This document shows positions 46,461-58,149 of a DNA stretch of 64,000 nucleotides, in pieces. Origin of the DNA: Nepenthes gracilis (Eukaryota > Streptophyta > Magnoliopsida > Caryophyllales > Nepenthaceae); the NCBI GenBank assembly GCA_033239525.1, contig BSYO01000025.1:9520001-9584000 (forward strand), given 5' to 3'. The position numbers and the translations under genes were made by a program. How positions within the stretch are numbered: position 1 is the first letter of the stretch; every line of letters starts with the position of its first letter. The notes under the pieces were generated by a model. The model had not been told where the DNA came from. It ran no database searches and was given only the letters and a program-made list of their open reading frames with translations.

Positions 46461-47900
46461 CAGGAGTTCTTATTTAAATCCCCCACAATATCCATAAGGA
46501 AGGAATCATTCACTTGTTTCTCCATAACCTCATTTATTACCTACGGTTGAATCTGAAGATACGATAAAATTATCCAGTTACCTCGAACATACCGCTGAAT
46601 ATCACACTGCTTTAGATAATCCAACATTTCTATCTGTTTAATTTGTAATCTAGCCACATAGCCTGATCAGCGGCTCAATGCATCGGCAATCACATTAGCT
46701 TTCTCAAGCTTATGCTGAATCTCACAGTCATAACTCTTTCAGAAAATCAACCCATCTCCTCTGCCTCAAATTGAGCTCCTTTTATAGGAATAAATACTTT
46801 AAACTTTTATGGTCAAAATAAACAAGGAATTTTCACCAAAAAGATAATGTCTCCAAATCTTTAGGGCAAACACCACTGTAGTAAATCATGAGTTAGATAG
46901 TTCTTCTCATGCACCTTTAGCTGTGAAGACCCATAAGCAACTACCTTGCCATTCTACATTAACACACAACCCAATCCCGCATTAGAGGCGTTACAATATA
47001 CCTTAAAACCACTAGATCCCTTTAAAATTGTCAACACCGGAGCAGTCATTAGGTGATCTTTCAATTCCTGAAAACTCTGATTACAATCCTTAGTCCAATC
47101 AAACTTAACCTCCTTCTTTATTAATTGAGTTAAGGGTATAGCTATCCGAGAGAAATTTTTTACAAATCTCCTATAATATCCTACCATGCCGAGAAAACTC
47201 CTAACTTTAGTCATCAATGTAGGTCTATTCCAATTAGTAACTGCCACTACCTTCTTTCAGTCTACAGTAATACCTCTGTTTGAAATCACATATCCCAAAA
47301 ATATCACCTCCTCAAGCCAAAACTCACATTTATTCAATTTAGCATACAGTTTTTTCTCGTAAAGTACTTAGAGAACAACCCTCAAATGAGTCTCATGCTC
47401 TTCATGACTCCTAGAATATATCAAAATATCAACAATAAACACCACCATAAATTTTTCCAAATATGGTCTAACCACTCGGTTCATCAGATCCATAAAAGTA
47501 GTAGGAGCATTTGTGAGACCAAATGGCATAACAAGAAATTCAGAGTGCCCATACCTTGTCCGTAAATCTGTCTTGGTCACATCCTCTTGCTTTATCCTCA
47601 ACTAGTGGTATCCAAATATCAGATCAATCTTCAAAAAAAGCCGAGACCCTTTCAACTGGTCAAATAAATTATCAATACGTGGTAAAGGATATTTGTTCTT
47701 AATCGTGATCTTGTTCAGTTTATGATAATCCACACACAGCTGCAAGGACCCTTATTTCTTCCTCACAAATAAAATTGGTTTCCACCCACAGAGATACACT
47801 CGGTCTAATGAAACCCTTGTCTAACAACTCTTATAATTGCAACTTCAACTCTTTCAATTCAATGGGCACCATACGATACCATGCCTTCAAAATTCAATCT
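46461..47900 (-). pseudogene. Element D reverse transcriptase and RNase H, catalytic Asp changed
   Basis: RT is seen in 47368-47601 ([21 protein letters not shown] and [16 protein letters not shown]). The active-site motif reads FIVDILIYS instead of FIDDILIYS; the altered codon is at 47431-47433, a GAT-to-GTT change. RT thumb and connection follow at 46954-47247 (SFLGMVGYYRRFVKNFSRIA, FDWTKDC). RNase H runs from about 47040 to 46660 (FKVYCNASNAGLGCVLM, then HSLKYLF and LGKANVIADALSR-like traces). Loss of the first catalytic Asp would abolish polymerisation. Several stops are also present. Confidence 0.9.
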
Positions 47901-49500
47901 CTTGATAAGGGGATAATCCAGGCAACTCTTCCATGAACACGTCCTCGAAATCACACACCACCAAAATATCTTTAACTGACATACTATGACTCCCAATAAT
48001 ACTGACATATGCCAAATAGACTTGGCACCCACTTTTCATCAAATGTTTGGCATGTAAAGTGAAAATCAATACAGGCATCTCCTTCTTCCTAATGCCTTAA
48101 AAGAAGAAGCGTTCAACTCTAGGAATATTAAAATATACCCTTTTTAGAAAACAGTCAATATTGATATGATAATTAGCTAGCCAGTTTATCCTTAAAATGA
48201 CATCAAGATCACATATATCCAACAACACCAAATCCACCATCAAATGTATCCCATTCACCTAAACCTTACACTCCGGATACAAAACATTAGTAATTATCGA
48301 CAATCTGGTATGTGTCAATACAACCAAAGAATAATTTAGAATCCTCAGAGGGGATACAATATAGCAAGCATATTAGGGGGAAACAAAGGAGTGCGTATAC
48401 CCAGAATTAAATAAAATAGAAGCTGAAACTCTGCAAATAAGAAGGGTACCTTCAACTACGTTCAAGGATGCCCAGCGTCCTGTACTGTCACCGTAAACGC
48501 TTTAGCCGAAACAGTTGGCTTTCTTGCTTCCAGCTTCTTGGGCAATGGGCAATCTTTAATCAAGTGACCTTGCTATCAACAATTATAACATGCCCACAAC
48601 ACTCCATAATAGAGCTTCCCCACGCGCTTCTTCTCACAATAAGCACATTCAACCGCTGACCATTGAGAACTTGTCACTGACTGAACTTCAGTGATACTCT
48701 TTCCCTTATCTGCCGTTTTCACCCTTTTAGATGGCCCCAAGGGCCCTACATTCGATCCTGTATTCTAACTTGTCCTGCTAACTACCTTGCTGGCAATGAA
48801 CTTTTGAGTCTCCAACTCCCTCTCGAATATCAAGGCTTGATCTAAAACCTCTACGTAAGTCTGGAGCTTTTGGGTCACCAGCTGCCTCATAATATTGTCT
48901 CTTAATCCATGCTGGAACTATTTAGCCTTCCTAAATTCTTCCTCCATAAAGTACGGCATACATCGAGATAGTTCGGTAAATTTTGCATCATATTCTTCTA
49001 CCGTATAATTCCCTTACCTAAGCTGCATAAATTATTGCTCCTTTTAATCCTAGAGGCTAGAGGGAAAGTATTTTTTCATAAAAGCTTCTTCAAACATTTT
49101 CCAAGTAATATCATCACCGGAGCACTCTCAATGCCCTTTTCATTATAGACCACCAGCTATCTACTTCACCTTCTAACTTGTATGCCACAAAAGTAACTTT
49201 TTCTCGATCAGAACATTAGATCACCGTAAAAATCTTCTCCATTCTCTGTATCTAAATATCCACCTTTATCGGATCTGGTTCACCCAAGAATTCAGGCACT
49301 TTCTCCACCGTAAACTTATCATACACCGTCAGAGCAAAATTTATCGAGACTAGCTCTGGTGCAAGAACCAAAGCCATGTGACATTGCTCCATTGACTCTA
49401 TAATGTTTGTCATCCTCTCCAATAGGTTTAGGTACTCGGCCTCATGATCTTGGAGAGTGTTAGCGCACCCACGGGTATTTCTTCTACTCCTACTGGTTAT
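47887..49500 (-). pseudogene. Element D gag and protease, decayed
   Basis: From right to left: gag core around 49350-48810 in mixed frames, then a zinc-knuckle region at about 48549-48592 (CYNC..QGHLIKDC, both N-terminal Cys kept, two stops between). The protease near 48390-48412 reads FNSGYTHSFV where the family has FDSGATHSF, so Asp is replaced by Asn. The protease-RT linker (ICDLDVILRINWLANY) is near 48175-48225. At 47887-48078, TLHAKHLMKSGCQVYLAYV and VCDFEDVFMEELPGL lead into RT. All are readable only across stops and frameshifts. Confidence 0.8.
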
Positions 49501-49717
49501 CTTTTATCCTATAATCAAAAGAAATTACAACATTAATAAGTCTTAAGAAATCAGGTTAGAGGAAATGGGTCAACAATAATTCAATATAAATTAGGATCAG
49601 CCTAAGGGTTAACACCTAAGAACCCTATTTAATCCTAACTATTTTCAGCTTACTCCTACTTAAACTTAAACCTAAACTTCCACTTTAAGATTGATCAATC
49701 CTAAGGCATCTCTTTTC

Positions 49718-49729
49718 TGTGATACCAAT
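49718..49729 (-). other. Primer binding site of element D
   Basis: On the minus strand ATTGGTATCACAG lies directly after the LTR end, a tRNA-iMet type site. Confidence 0.8.
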
Positions 49730-51737
49730 TATGACGGAATGGGACATCTTCCTCTAATAACCTCCGTCAGTATACAAATAAATTAATACCCATAATAAAA
49801 TAATATAAATATCTGTAGAAAATAGGACAGAATGTTTACTAAAATTGGACAAAAACCAATACAAACAACCTGAAATTTACACAACCTAGACAAACATACA
49901 TAAAAAGGACTTCAATAGATATTCACAATACAACATATGATCATTCAAACGCCATATATATCCATGGCTCAAACGCAATACATCCTATCCACTAGATCGA
50001 GATCGAATGAGAGATGCCATCTAAGACCTGTACAAATCCAAAACAAAATAGCAAAAGCAAAACTAGATCCATAAGGCAATCTGCGAAAGAAAAACAAAGC
50101 ATCCCAACATAGAACATAATATACTAGGACTATAAATATATAATTTCCATCCACAAAATTAATTATTTACATTCACTATTATCAAACTCCAAAAGTTCTT
50201 TAAGGGACTTCAGGATTCCTCAAGGCTTCTTAAACTAGGTATTTTCTTTACTCTTATTTATCAGGTAGCAACTCTACTGTCTTATCTAAAGAAGGGGCAA
50301 AAACCAAACAGGGTAACCCAAAACCCAATAAGGTACTATAAAAACATGCAAGTGAAATTTTTATACAAAACATAAATACAATAGAGGAAAAGCCATGGGA
50401 TTATCAAAGAACAAAAATGCACATGGAGAGGTGAGAATAGCATTAATTGTTATAAAAGTATGTCAAAAATCATAAGTCAGTTTCAAACTTCACTTATTCT
50501 TCAAATTTAACTTTATTATTTGAAGAGACTCAAACTAGTAGATCCTACTAGCCAAGGGGGCAAATACTCGATGATAGATTGTGTTCGCTATACACAATCT
50601 AAGGCCAAAGTTCAAAGGTTCTCATGTTCCAAAATTCAAAGTTCAAAGGTCTCTATCCTCTCAATTTAACGCCCCGATAAGAGGTGGAACACGTATCACT
50701 CCATTGACGGAGTTATCCTTAATTACTACCGTAACGTTCTAAGATATCTCAGAGAACCTTACCTGATTGTAAGACAGTCCTAGGTTTAGTTTCATACTAA
50801 TTTAGATTGACTTAAGGTTTCATGTTCTTATTTCTTAGTTTTAACTCATCATGTCGCAAAACCACTTCAAATTCATACAAATCAAATGTTTAGATGGTTC
50901 TAAAGCTCTTAAAAATTCTATAGTGTAGCCTTGCACAAAATTTCAGATAAAAGTGGTCAAACAATCTTATCTAATAAACCAAATAATATTTTATCTCATT
51001 TCTCAAAGTTTTACCACCAAATATATCAGTATTTTCAAACTAGGATTTAGAGCAAAACTTTCAGATACATATCGAACACAAAACGCATACCAAATGATGA
51101 AATCGAAGCCATAAATCTCAATAGTCATACATAAACACAAAATCTAGCCATAAAATCATGAGAATCATGTATTATTTACAACAAAACTTAGGGGACGAGG
51201 GTTTTAGAGTATAAATGTCAAAGTGAAGGTATTAAAAAGCGGTAAAAAAAGAAATCAATATTCAAGTTATACTTGCCTTAGCTCAAACTATCGTTTTTCT
51301 TACTCTAATCGGATCGAGAGCAGCCAAAATCTCCTTCCCTTTTCTTTTCTCCTCTTTCTCCCTTCGTTGCTCTTGTTCATGCCATGTTTCTATCTTCTCC
51401 CCCTTTTTATAAACAAAAACGAAATTAGGCCAGTGGGGTAAAATTGCGCCCACGCTCGAGCGCCTAGCAAGTACGCTTTGAGTGCACACATACTAGAATT
51501 GGCACCCTCTAGCACGCTCAAGCCAGCGGTGTGCCCAGTAGCTACTGGAATTGGCACCCTCTATTGGGCGAGCGCAACAGCTACTGGAATCCGCGCCTCC
51601 TTTTGTGCTCAAGCCTGCAGCAGGCTCAGCCCTGCAGTTTTCTGTATTAAGTAAATTTTTATTTTTACTTATCCCAAATTTAGTTATATTAGTTTAATTA
51701 TTAGAATTCACTATATTTTAGATATTCGTACCTTACA
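49730..51737 (-). repeat. 5' LTR of element D (right copy)
   Basis: On the plus strand it begins TATGACGGAATGGG and ends CCTTACA at 51737, then CCCAG. U3 carries the palindrome CGCTCGAGCG at 51453-51462. A TATAAA box (minus) is near 51406-51413 with GA-rich leader beyond it. Confidence 0.92.
51400..51625 (-). promoter_or_regulatory. U3 promoter module of element D, right LTR
   Basis: Contains CGCTCGAGCG (51453-51462) and GCGCTC-type repeats next to a TATA box on the minus strand; it parallels the left LTR module. Confidence 0.5.
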
Positions 51738-51742
51738 CCCAG

Positions 51743-53677
51743 GTCGCGCTTATGCAGAATGCCCGCACCCAAAGCATGCTCGAGTTCACCCAGGGTGCAT
51801 TTGGGCAGAATGTTACGCTCGATGAGTGCTCAAGTGCGGCCCTTTAGTGACCTTGGCACTCAATCCTGGCTCGACTGGTGCTCGAGCACTAGTTTAATTA
51901 TAAACGCGCGTGAGGGTTTTCATTCAATCATTTTTTGGTTTTCCACAATAGAAGAGAGAGAGAGCTCAAAGGAATAGAGAGAGAAGGAAAAATCCAAGGC
52001 TCCCGAGTCTAATTCCGAGTTCGAGTGAATTAGAGAAGTGATAGATTGGGTCGAAACAAGTGCACACATACCTTTTTCTCTTGTTTTCTTATACTTTCAT
52101 TCCGTTTTCTTTGGGTATCCTTGTCCTAATATCCGATTAAGTTTATATTTCACAAAACCCATGATTTGAGTATATATATATTTCAATTTTATATCTGATT
52201 TGTGAGATTTGTATGGTATTTTGCACCCAGAAACCCTAACCTGCACCCCCTTCGATTTTGCCCGTTTCATTTGAGATTTATACATGATTTGGCTTAAGAC
52301 TCTTGAAACCCTAGCTTAATGGATGTGGGTACTCCGAATATTTAGTATTTATACACATATATTTTATATATGTTAATTTTATATATTCCGAAAATATTGT
52401 GAATGTGAATTGTGATATTTAATCGTATGTATATTATATATGTTATCTTATAAATATTTCGAAAATTATGTTGCATGCATTTGTGAGGGGATTTTCTAAA
52501 GTTACGTTGGGCTCATGGTGGTAAAAATTTCTTACATATTTCAAGTTTTATATTAATTTATGCATATAATTAAAAACATGTGAAGATATGAATTCATAAG
52601 AAAATGATTATTTGTGTCCGTATCGAAGAATTATGAAAGTTATGCAAAGTATATGAAGGGAACTCCATAATTTGATAAGTTTGATGATTTGTTCTTTAGG
52701 GAGTGAGAATTTCTGTATACCTTTCTAGTAGAACCTTTCTTTAAAAATAAGTAATTAAAAATCCAGTCAAGGTTTGGTATTTTAGATTGTAGTATTCCCT
52801 ATCATGCCTTAGGATATTTCTGTAACAAATCGAGGAATTGCTCCTAGACCACGGGAGATGCTCTGGTGGTATATTTGTATCTGTTATTTGTTATCTGGTC
52901 TAATATATCGAGTGAAAGATATATCGTCCACCACGGGATGTTAAATTCAAGGTTTGTAGTTTGCACCGTTAGTTGATAAGGCCTACTGGCCTAGTCTGTA
53001 AAGTAAAAAAGTTATCTATGTTTTGGACCCTAAAGAAAGAATAAGTAAAATGGGAAAGATTAATGATCTCCGAATATGTATTTATTCATATTTCATATTT
53101 GTACATCTTTATTTCTCTTTTATATCCTTCATCTGATTTATTTTGCCTATAATATTTATTACCTTTGATTATATTTCACTTGGTAAGTATTTAGCTCATC
53201 CTTACTACTTTCTTTCCTCTAGATGAGCACGCCCTTATGCCTGATGAGACTGAGTAGAGTTTAAGAGCTGATTAGGTTGCGGATCTTGATGGAAGAGCCT
53301 TTTAGACTTACTTATGTGATTTTTTATTTTTGATAGAATATTTTGTATTGTTTTGAGATGGTTATATATATTGATGTATGTGATAATGATGGTTATGTAT
53401 ATGTAATATAGTTTTCGCTATTTTTGATAGATATATATGATTCTGTAAATATTTATGGTTTATTTAGGGACCTAGTAGCATCTTATCTGAGCTAACGTCA
53501 TACCCGGGGATATAACGTTGGTGCCACGTATTTGTTGTGGCTATTTTTGGATCCTTGTTGTGATGTGTGGCTATATTTTGTATTGTACAGAAATTTTTGT
53601 ATAAGTTGTATTAGTTTGGTGGCTATTTTACTACCAGAACTCTACTAGATCCCGGTCAAGAAAGTCGATCTGTCACA
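51743..53677 (+). repeat. 3' LTR of element C, right part
   Basis: Resumes the LTR after the nested insertion and runs to GTCACA at 53677. Relative to the 5' LTR it has an extra ~45-50 bp of CTCGA-type sequence in U3 (51815-51870). TATAAA lies at 51899-51904, followed by CGCGCG and a GA-rich leader. Confidence 0.88.
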
Positions 53678-53909
53678 CCTAATGCGTGCCTCAGGTGCTA
53701 ACCCCATGGATTTTTAGCTCTCAAGCGCAGGTTAGGCCTCCTTTCAACATTGGAAAATCCGGTATGACTTTGATCTTTTGACTAAACATTCTTTATTTTT
53801 TGATCTTAATTTTAATTATATTAGTTTAATCAATTAATATTATCATACATTAAGAACTTGGGCTTTATATTTCTCCATTCCTTATAAAAATTTTAATTTT
53901 AAAATTTTA

Positions 53910-54125
53910 CATACCTCAATAAAGAAACAAATGTGGGTACTTCTCTTGGATTTCGTCTTCTCTTTCCCACATGACCTCTTCATTTGAATGGTTCCACCAT
54001 AAGGCCCCCACCAACAGAATTACTTTCATCCAAAATACTTGATATCTTCTACCCAAAATTTGAACCAGTTCCTCAATATACAACGGGTCTTCATTAATTC
54101 TTAACAGCTCATATTCAATGATATG
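53910..54125 (-). pseudogene. gypsy integrase C-terminal fragment
   Basis: On the minus strand the frames give LRINEDPLYIEELVQILGRR, then ALWWNHSNEEVMWEREDEIQ and EKYPHLFLY. This is the same C-terminal block seen in elements C and D. No LTR or purine tract follows in a clear way. It is the right-reading start of debris that continues to about 55.45 kb on the same strand. Confidence 0.85.
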
Positions 54126-54136
54126 TTAAACATTTG

Positions 54137-54875
54137 ATCTTTTTTGACTAAACATTCTTTATTTTTTGATCTTAATTTTAATTCCAAAATATTAGTTTAT
54201 TTGTCTTTAATTCGAAATCGATGGATATATCTTCAAAAATATATAATTAAGAACTTGGGCTCTTTGCCAATTTCTCAACTTTTAACCTTTATTAATCAAA
54301 ATTTTAATGTTTTGAATAATTTTCCCAAAAGCCTTCTATCTTCAACCTCCTAATGAATTGGGAAAACAAATGAATGGGGTCACTTGATAACTCTATTATT
54401 GGAATTTCTTCTTCTCTTTCCAAAATTGAACATCATGATCCTCTGATTTCCATTTGATAATGCTGTTCCACCATAAGCAAACTCTTCCAATATTTTGAGA
54501 CCCCTTAATCAAATATAATTGAAGCTAGTATACGTGCAATCTACATTTCATCTCAAAATAAAAAAATTTGCATTTGAATATCTTCTACCCATAATTATTT
54601 TGATAAAATATATTCGAGTATGTCCTAATATAAAATTAGTAAATCAAATATCGAATCAATCCATGGGCTAGAAAAGCAGTGCTTGGCCCTATCTATTGAA
54701 TTATATGTAGATGGCTTCCCAATAAATATTGAATAGTATCATATAGCCTTTGGTTATGTAAAAATAATTATAATACGAATTTTAACATTTGACCTTTATT
54801 GGTAATATTATCATCGATTTTTGGTCCTATTCATATGTGAGTTTGATTTGAACATATTTTATATATGTGATATAT
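54137..54875. repeat. Deletion-riddled copy of the 55.24-56.45 kb segment
   Basis: Blocks of 15-110 bp here match 55.24-56.45 kb in the same order, with the intervening pieces missing. Examples are TTAACCTTTATTAATCAAA near 54283, GCAAACTCTTCCAATATTTT near 54477, GATAAAATATATTCGAGTAT near 54601 and TTGAATAGTATCATATAGCC near 54729. The first 45 bp (GACTAAACATTCTTTATTTT) also repeats 53770-53814. Confidence 0.75.
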
Positions 54876-55240
54876 ATATTGAATGCATTATAACACATCT
54901 CAAAAATTTCAGAGTCTCCTTTGTAAATAGAGCCAATCCTATCAAGGCCAATTCCATCATTCACAATCTTCATTCCAAAATTTTGATCCATGGCACATCC
55001 ATCAAAACAATTACTATTCCGATAAAATAAATCTTGGCGGAAGTACACACGCAACCCGAGAAGCATAGCATATTCTCTTTACTATTACCAAACATGCATG
55101 TTATACAAAATTTCACATGTTCTATAACATCGTGGACCAAAATGGATAAAAATATCTTTTCAAAATCCAAAATAGCTAATCTCAAAAACCTCAAAACTCT
55201 TCTCTATTTAGTTCTAATCTTCTCATCCGAAGGGGGATTA
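54876..55240. other. Spacer between the two related copies, unassigned
   Basis: Open stretches on both strands (for example minus 54970-55194) were not recognised. It may be decayed gypsy sequence. Confidence 0.35.
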
Positions 55241-55460
55241 ATGTAGCTCTTTTGCCAATTTTGTACAACTTTTAACCTTTCATTAATCAAATGGATCTTA
55301 TTGGATGTCTCTTGAATAATTTTCGGTCCCAAAAGCCTTCTATCTTCAATTTCCTCCTAATGAATTGGGAAATGGCATTTCCTCCTATATAAAGCCTTGA
55401 ATGGGGCCATACTAATACTCACTTGATAACTACTATTATATGTGAAAATTCGTCGGTACA
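55240..55460 (-). pseudogene. gypsy integrase core fragment
   Basis: On the minus strand: MAPFKALYRRKCHFPIH, EEIEDRRLLGPKIIQETSNK and NERLKVVQNWQKS. These match the block after the integrase core in elements C and D. It belongs with the C-terminal fragment at 53910-54125, from which it is now separated. Confidence 0.85.
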
Positions 55461-56450
55461 AGTAGCAATTTTTCAAAACAAATTATACAAGAAGCTTCAT
55501 TACAAAATTAAATTATCGGAGCTTTGGTTAAAAATCATAAAACCCTTTCATCCCCAAAATTGAAAAACATCTTAAACAAAATGAAATCAAGCCATAAATC
55601 CCTTAATCAGATTTTCTAAACTTACAACATTTTTTGCTCTGATTGCCCATCCATTTGAGGATAATAAGGAAACATGCTTCATATACTTTAAACATGCATC
55701 ATTAAATTTTAGAGTCCATGAGAAATTCTCGACGCAAACTCTTCCAATATTTTGAGACCTTTGGCCTCAACTTTCTTAATCAATATCCTTTATCGGCATT
55801 TAAACAAGGAAGTATTAGTATATCGTCCGATATTTTCGGAAGAGTAGTGCAATCTAACCACCACATTAATGAAGAAAATATGTTCTCAAATACTAAAAAA
55901 AAAAAAAAATTTGCATTTGAATAATGTTTTTCATTTGATTAAGTATAGATAATTATAAAAAAAATTGATAAAATATATTCGAGTATGTCCTAATATAAAA
56001 TTAGTAAATCAAATATCGAATCAATCCACGGCCGGAAACGGAAAACCCCAAAATCCCGTAGGTTAGGGGGCTCGAACAAACAACCACATTTTCTTGGAAA
56101 GGCATGGGCAGATTCTGCTTCGTGGGGCCCTATCTATTGAGAGAATTATATGTCGAGGTTGGACGGCTTCTCGTTCTCTCTTCTTCTCTCTCTAAGTCGG
56201 CGCCCTCTCTCTCTCCTCAAACCCTAAAATCACGTGGAAATAAATATTGAATAGTATCATATAGCCTTTGGTTATGTAAAAATAATTATGACCATTCTAA
56301 CACAATCTTTAACATTTGACCTTTAATTAAGCCATGATTATAATAAAACCCGAATCTTTATCAACATTTCACCACTTTTTGGTCCTATTCAGTTATGTGA
56401 GCTTTCCAATCCATTTTGATTTGAACATATTTTATATTATCATATTCAGG
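55240..56450. repeat. Longer copy of the 54.14-54.88 kb segment
   Basis: Contains all blocks of the shorter copy in order plus extra sequence. The extra part includes an insert at about 56028-56245 with CTCTCTCT sequence and AAACCCTAAAAT. A 15-bp A-run lies near 55896. Confidence 0.75.
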
Positions 56451-56819
56451 AACTCGGGTCGTCACAATATATCTATAAATTTTTGGCATAATTTATTATA
56501 TTATTCAAATTTAGACGCAATTTGATCATTGGAAATTGATTTTTGCATGTATTATTAGGGAATAATATTATCAATATTTTAAATTTTTAATCTTGGTATA
56601 ATTCTAATATACTTATTGGTTATATACTCATATATAAAATTATATATGCCAGAAGTTCCAATCAATAAGATAGGAATTATCAAAACATCAAACAATCTAA
56701 TGTAAAGATAGTTTTTAATACTAGTTATCCAATTACATAAGCGACCTCATAGGCTTTTGCTTTTATGTCTATTTAAAATTATAGTTATGGTAAAATCTTG
56801 GTTTTTTTATTGAATCTCT

Positions 56820-57000
56820 CAAGCACAAGATTTTTGCATAATAGAAAATTAAAGGCTTGTTATTTGATAGTGTAACATGACTTATATACCCGTATCAACC
56901 AATATTGATCTAGATCCATTATAATTTTTTTCAATAAATGAAGTGAAGTACAAAAAATAAATAATAAGATTTATACACATTTTAATTTTATTTTCAAATG
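56820..57000 (-). other. Plastid psbA-trnK spacer-like sequence
   Basis: On the minus strand, after the trnK exon remnant, the sequence reads ATTGGTTGATACGGGTATAT, AAGTCATGTTACACTATC and AAATAACAAGCCTTTAATTT. This is the recognisable pattern of the plastid spacer between trnK and psbA. It belongs to the same insertion as the matK fragment. Confidence 0.7.
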
Positions 57001-57038
57001 GGTTTCCTAGGACTCAAACCTGGAACTAGTCAGATGGA
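57001..57038 (-). tRNA. trnK-UUU: Plastid-derived trnK-UUU 3' exon remnant (non-functional)
   Basis: The minus strand reads CCATCTGACTAGTTCCAGG, then TTTGAGTCCTAGGAAACCC. This aligns with the 3' exon of plastid trnK (CATCCGACTAGTTCCGGG and so on). The changes fall at CpG sites of the plastid form, so the acceptor and T-arm pairing is damaged. The exon sits in the correct order relative to matK. Confidence 0.75.
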
Positions 57039-57292
57039 GTAGAGAATTTTCTTGTTAAAAAAAGAATAAAAAAAGAACTGCTCCCCATGCCATGCTTGCA
57101 TTTTTTATTGCACACAGTTTTTCCTATGTATACATATAAAATTCAATTCCTTCAGCAGACGAAATTATAAGAGAGTTGAATATTTAGTTGTTTCAAACAT
57201 TATTGCATTAATATTTCAGTAAAGAATGAATTTTATTTTTATCTTTTTATTCTTTTAAGTCAATTGTATTTTATATTTAGATGGGCTCATAA

Positions 57293-57960
57293 TCAATCAT
57301 TATGTTTAGTAAAATTATGGACACAAAAAATATCAAAATACCAAATACGTCATCTTTATAACCTCTGTGAAGTATAAGAACCCATTGATAAGATTAAAGA
57401 AAGAACTTTTTTTCCTCCATAAAGTATAAAGAATTGATCAAAAATTCTGAATCTAATCTTTTTAAAAAAGTACGTATAGTAATTTTATGTTTCTGAACCA
57501 AAATTCTAACACAAGAAAGTCGATGTATATATTTTATTTGGTAGACATTCTTTTTTCTTGAAGACCTACGCCAAATCGGTCAATAATATCTGAATCTGAT
57601 AAATCGGCCCATATTGGCTTATTTACTAATGGGATATAAAAATATGTTACAAAATTTTACTTTCTCAAATGATCCAATCAGATGAACATTTGAAACTAGG
57701 GTATCGAATATATTAATAGCATTATCTATGAAAAAATATTTTTCTAACATTTAACTCCGTATTACAAAAGGATTTAGTCACACACTTGAAAAAAAAACCA
57801 AAAAAGTTCAGGGATTGATTTGATAATTGATTAATATAGATTCTTTTTGATTGAAACCCCATGAAAAAATAATATTGCTAAAAGTTAGCAATGTAATAGT
57901 TTTATTTAATCATCAGTAGAGATGAGGTCTTGAGAAAGTTACAATCAATAGGATTTTTCT
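57293..57960 (-). pseudogene. matK: Plastid-derived matK fragment, decayed
   Basis: matK encodes the intron maturase inside the plastid trnK intron. Reading leftwards on the minus strand: NYYIANF*QYYFF (about 57875-57835), RIYINQLSNQSLNF (57845-57805), SSV*LNPFVIRS (57792-57757), and [18 protein letters not shown] with [11 protein letters not shown] (57745-57660). After a frameshift come [17 protein letters not shown] (57620-57570), [10 protein letters not shown] (57525-57495), [11 protein letters not shown] (57475-57440) and RIWYFDIFC near 57340-57315. The stop is at 57293-57295. About 20 codons after DRFG are missing, and there are stops and a frameshift. Only the C-terminal half is present; the right end fades at about 57960. 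Confidence 0.85.
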
Positions 57961-57961
57961 T

Positions 57962-58145
57962 ATTCTCCGTTCCCAGAAAGGAAGGACATGAAATTCTTTC
58001 TTCTTTCTGTAGGGACCAGGAGATTGGATTTAGACATAAGAAGAATATTTTGTATAACAACTCATTGTTTGGCCTTTGATCCCCTTAGTCACTACGAATG
58101 CCACCCAATTAGTGTGATGAAACGTGTCTATTTATCTATCTCACA
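57962..58145 (+). other. Second plastid-derived segment (inverted-repeat type)
   Basis: GAAAGGAAGGACATGAAATTC, then GACCAGGAGATTGGATTTAG, CTTAGTCACTACGAATGCC and GTGTCTATTTATCTATCTC. I recall this order from the plastid ribosomal region of the inverted repeat. In the plastid it is not next to matK, so two pieces have been joined. Its exact plastid location is from memory and unverified. Confidence 0.6.
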
Positions 58146-58149
58146 GTGA

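Larger units (their letters stand above)
43047..51737 (-). mobile_element. Complete gypsy retrotransposon D, nested in C
   Basis: An 8.69-kb element with two ~2.0-kb LTRs (43047-45063 and 49730-51737) and decayed gag-pol between, all on the minus strand. It is flanked by TCCAG (43042-43046) and CCCAG (51738-51742), a 5-bp target duplication with one change. Joining the flanks restores the order seen in the intact 5' LTR of C. LTRs differ at about one base in ten over the first ~100 bp by eye. D is therefore younger than C's insertion but still old. Family structure resembles C. Confidence 0.95.
36094..53677 (+). mobile_element. Gypsy retrotransposon C, with element D nested in its 3' LTR
   Basis: The 5' LTR is about 36094-38142, primer site 38144, gag-pol 38395-42850, and 3' LTR 42898-43046 plus 51743-53677. 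Removing D (43047-51737 and its duplicated 5 bp) leaves an element of about 8.9 kb. Both LTRs end GTCACA. No matching target duplication was found (TTTCT on the left, CCTAA on the right), so one side has been altered or the left edge is displaced. The integrase is followed by a C-terminal extension with a WERKDEIR block, as in chromodomain-class plant gypsy elements. Confidence 0.85.
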
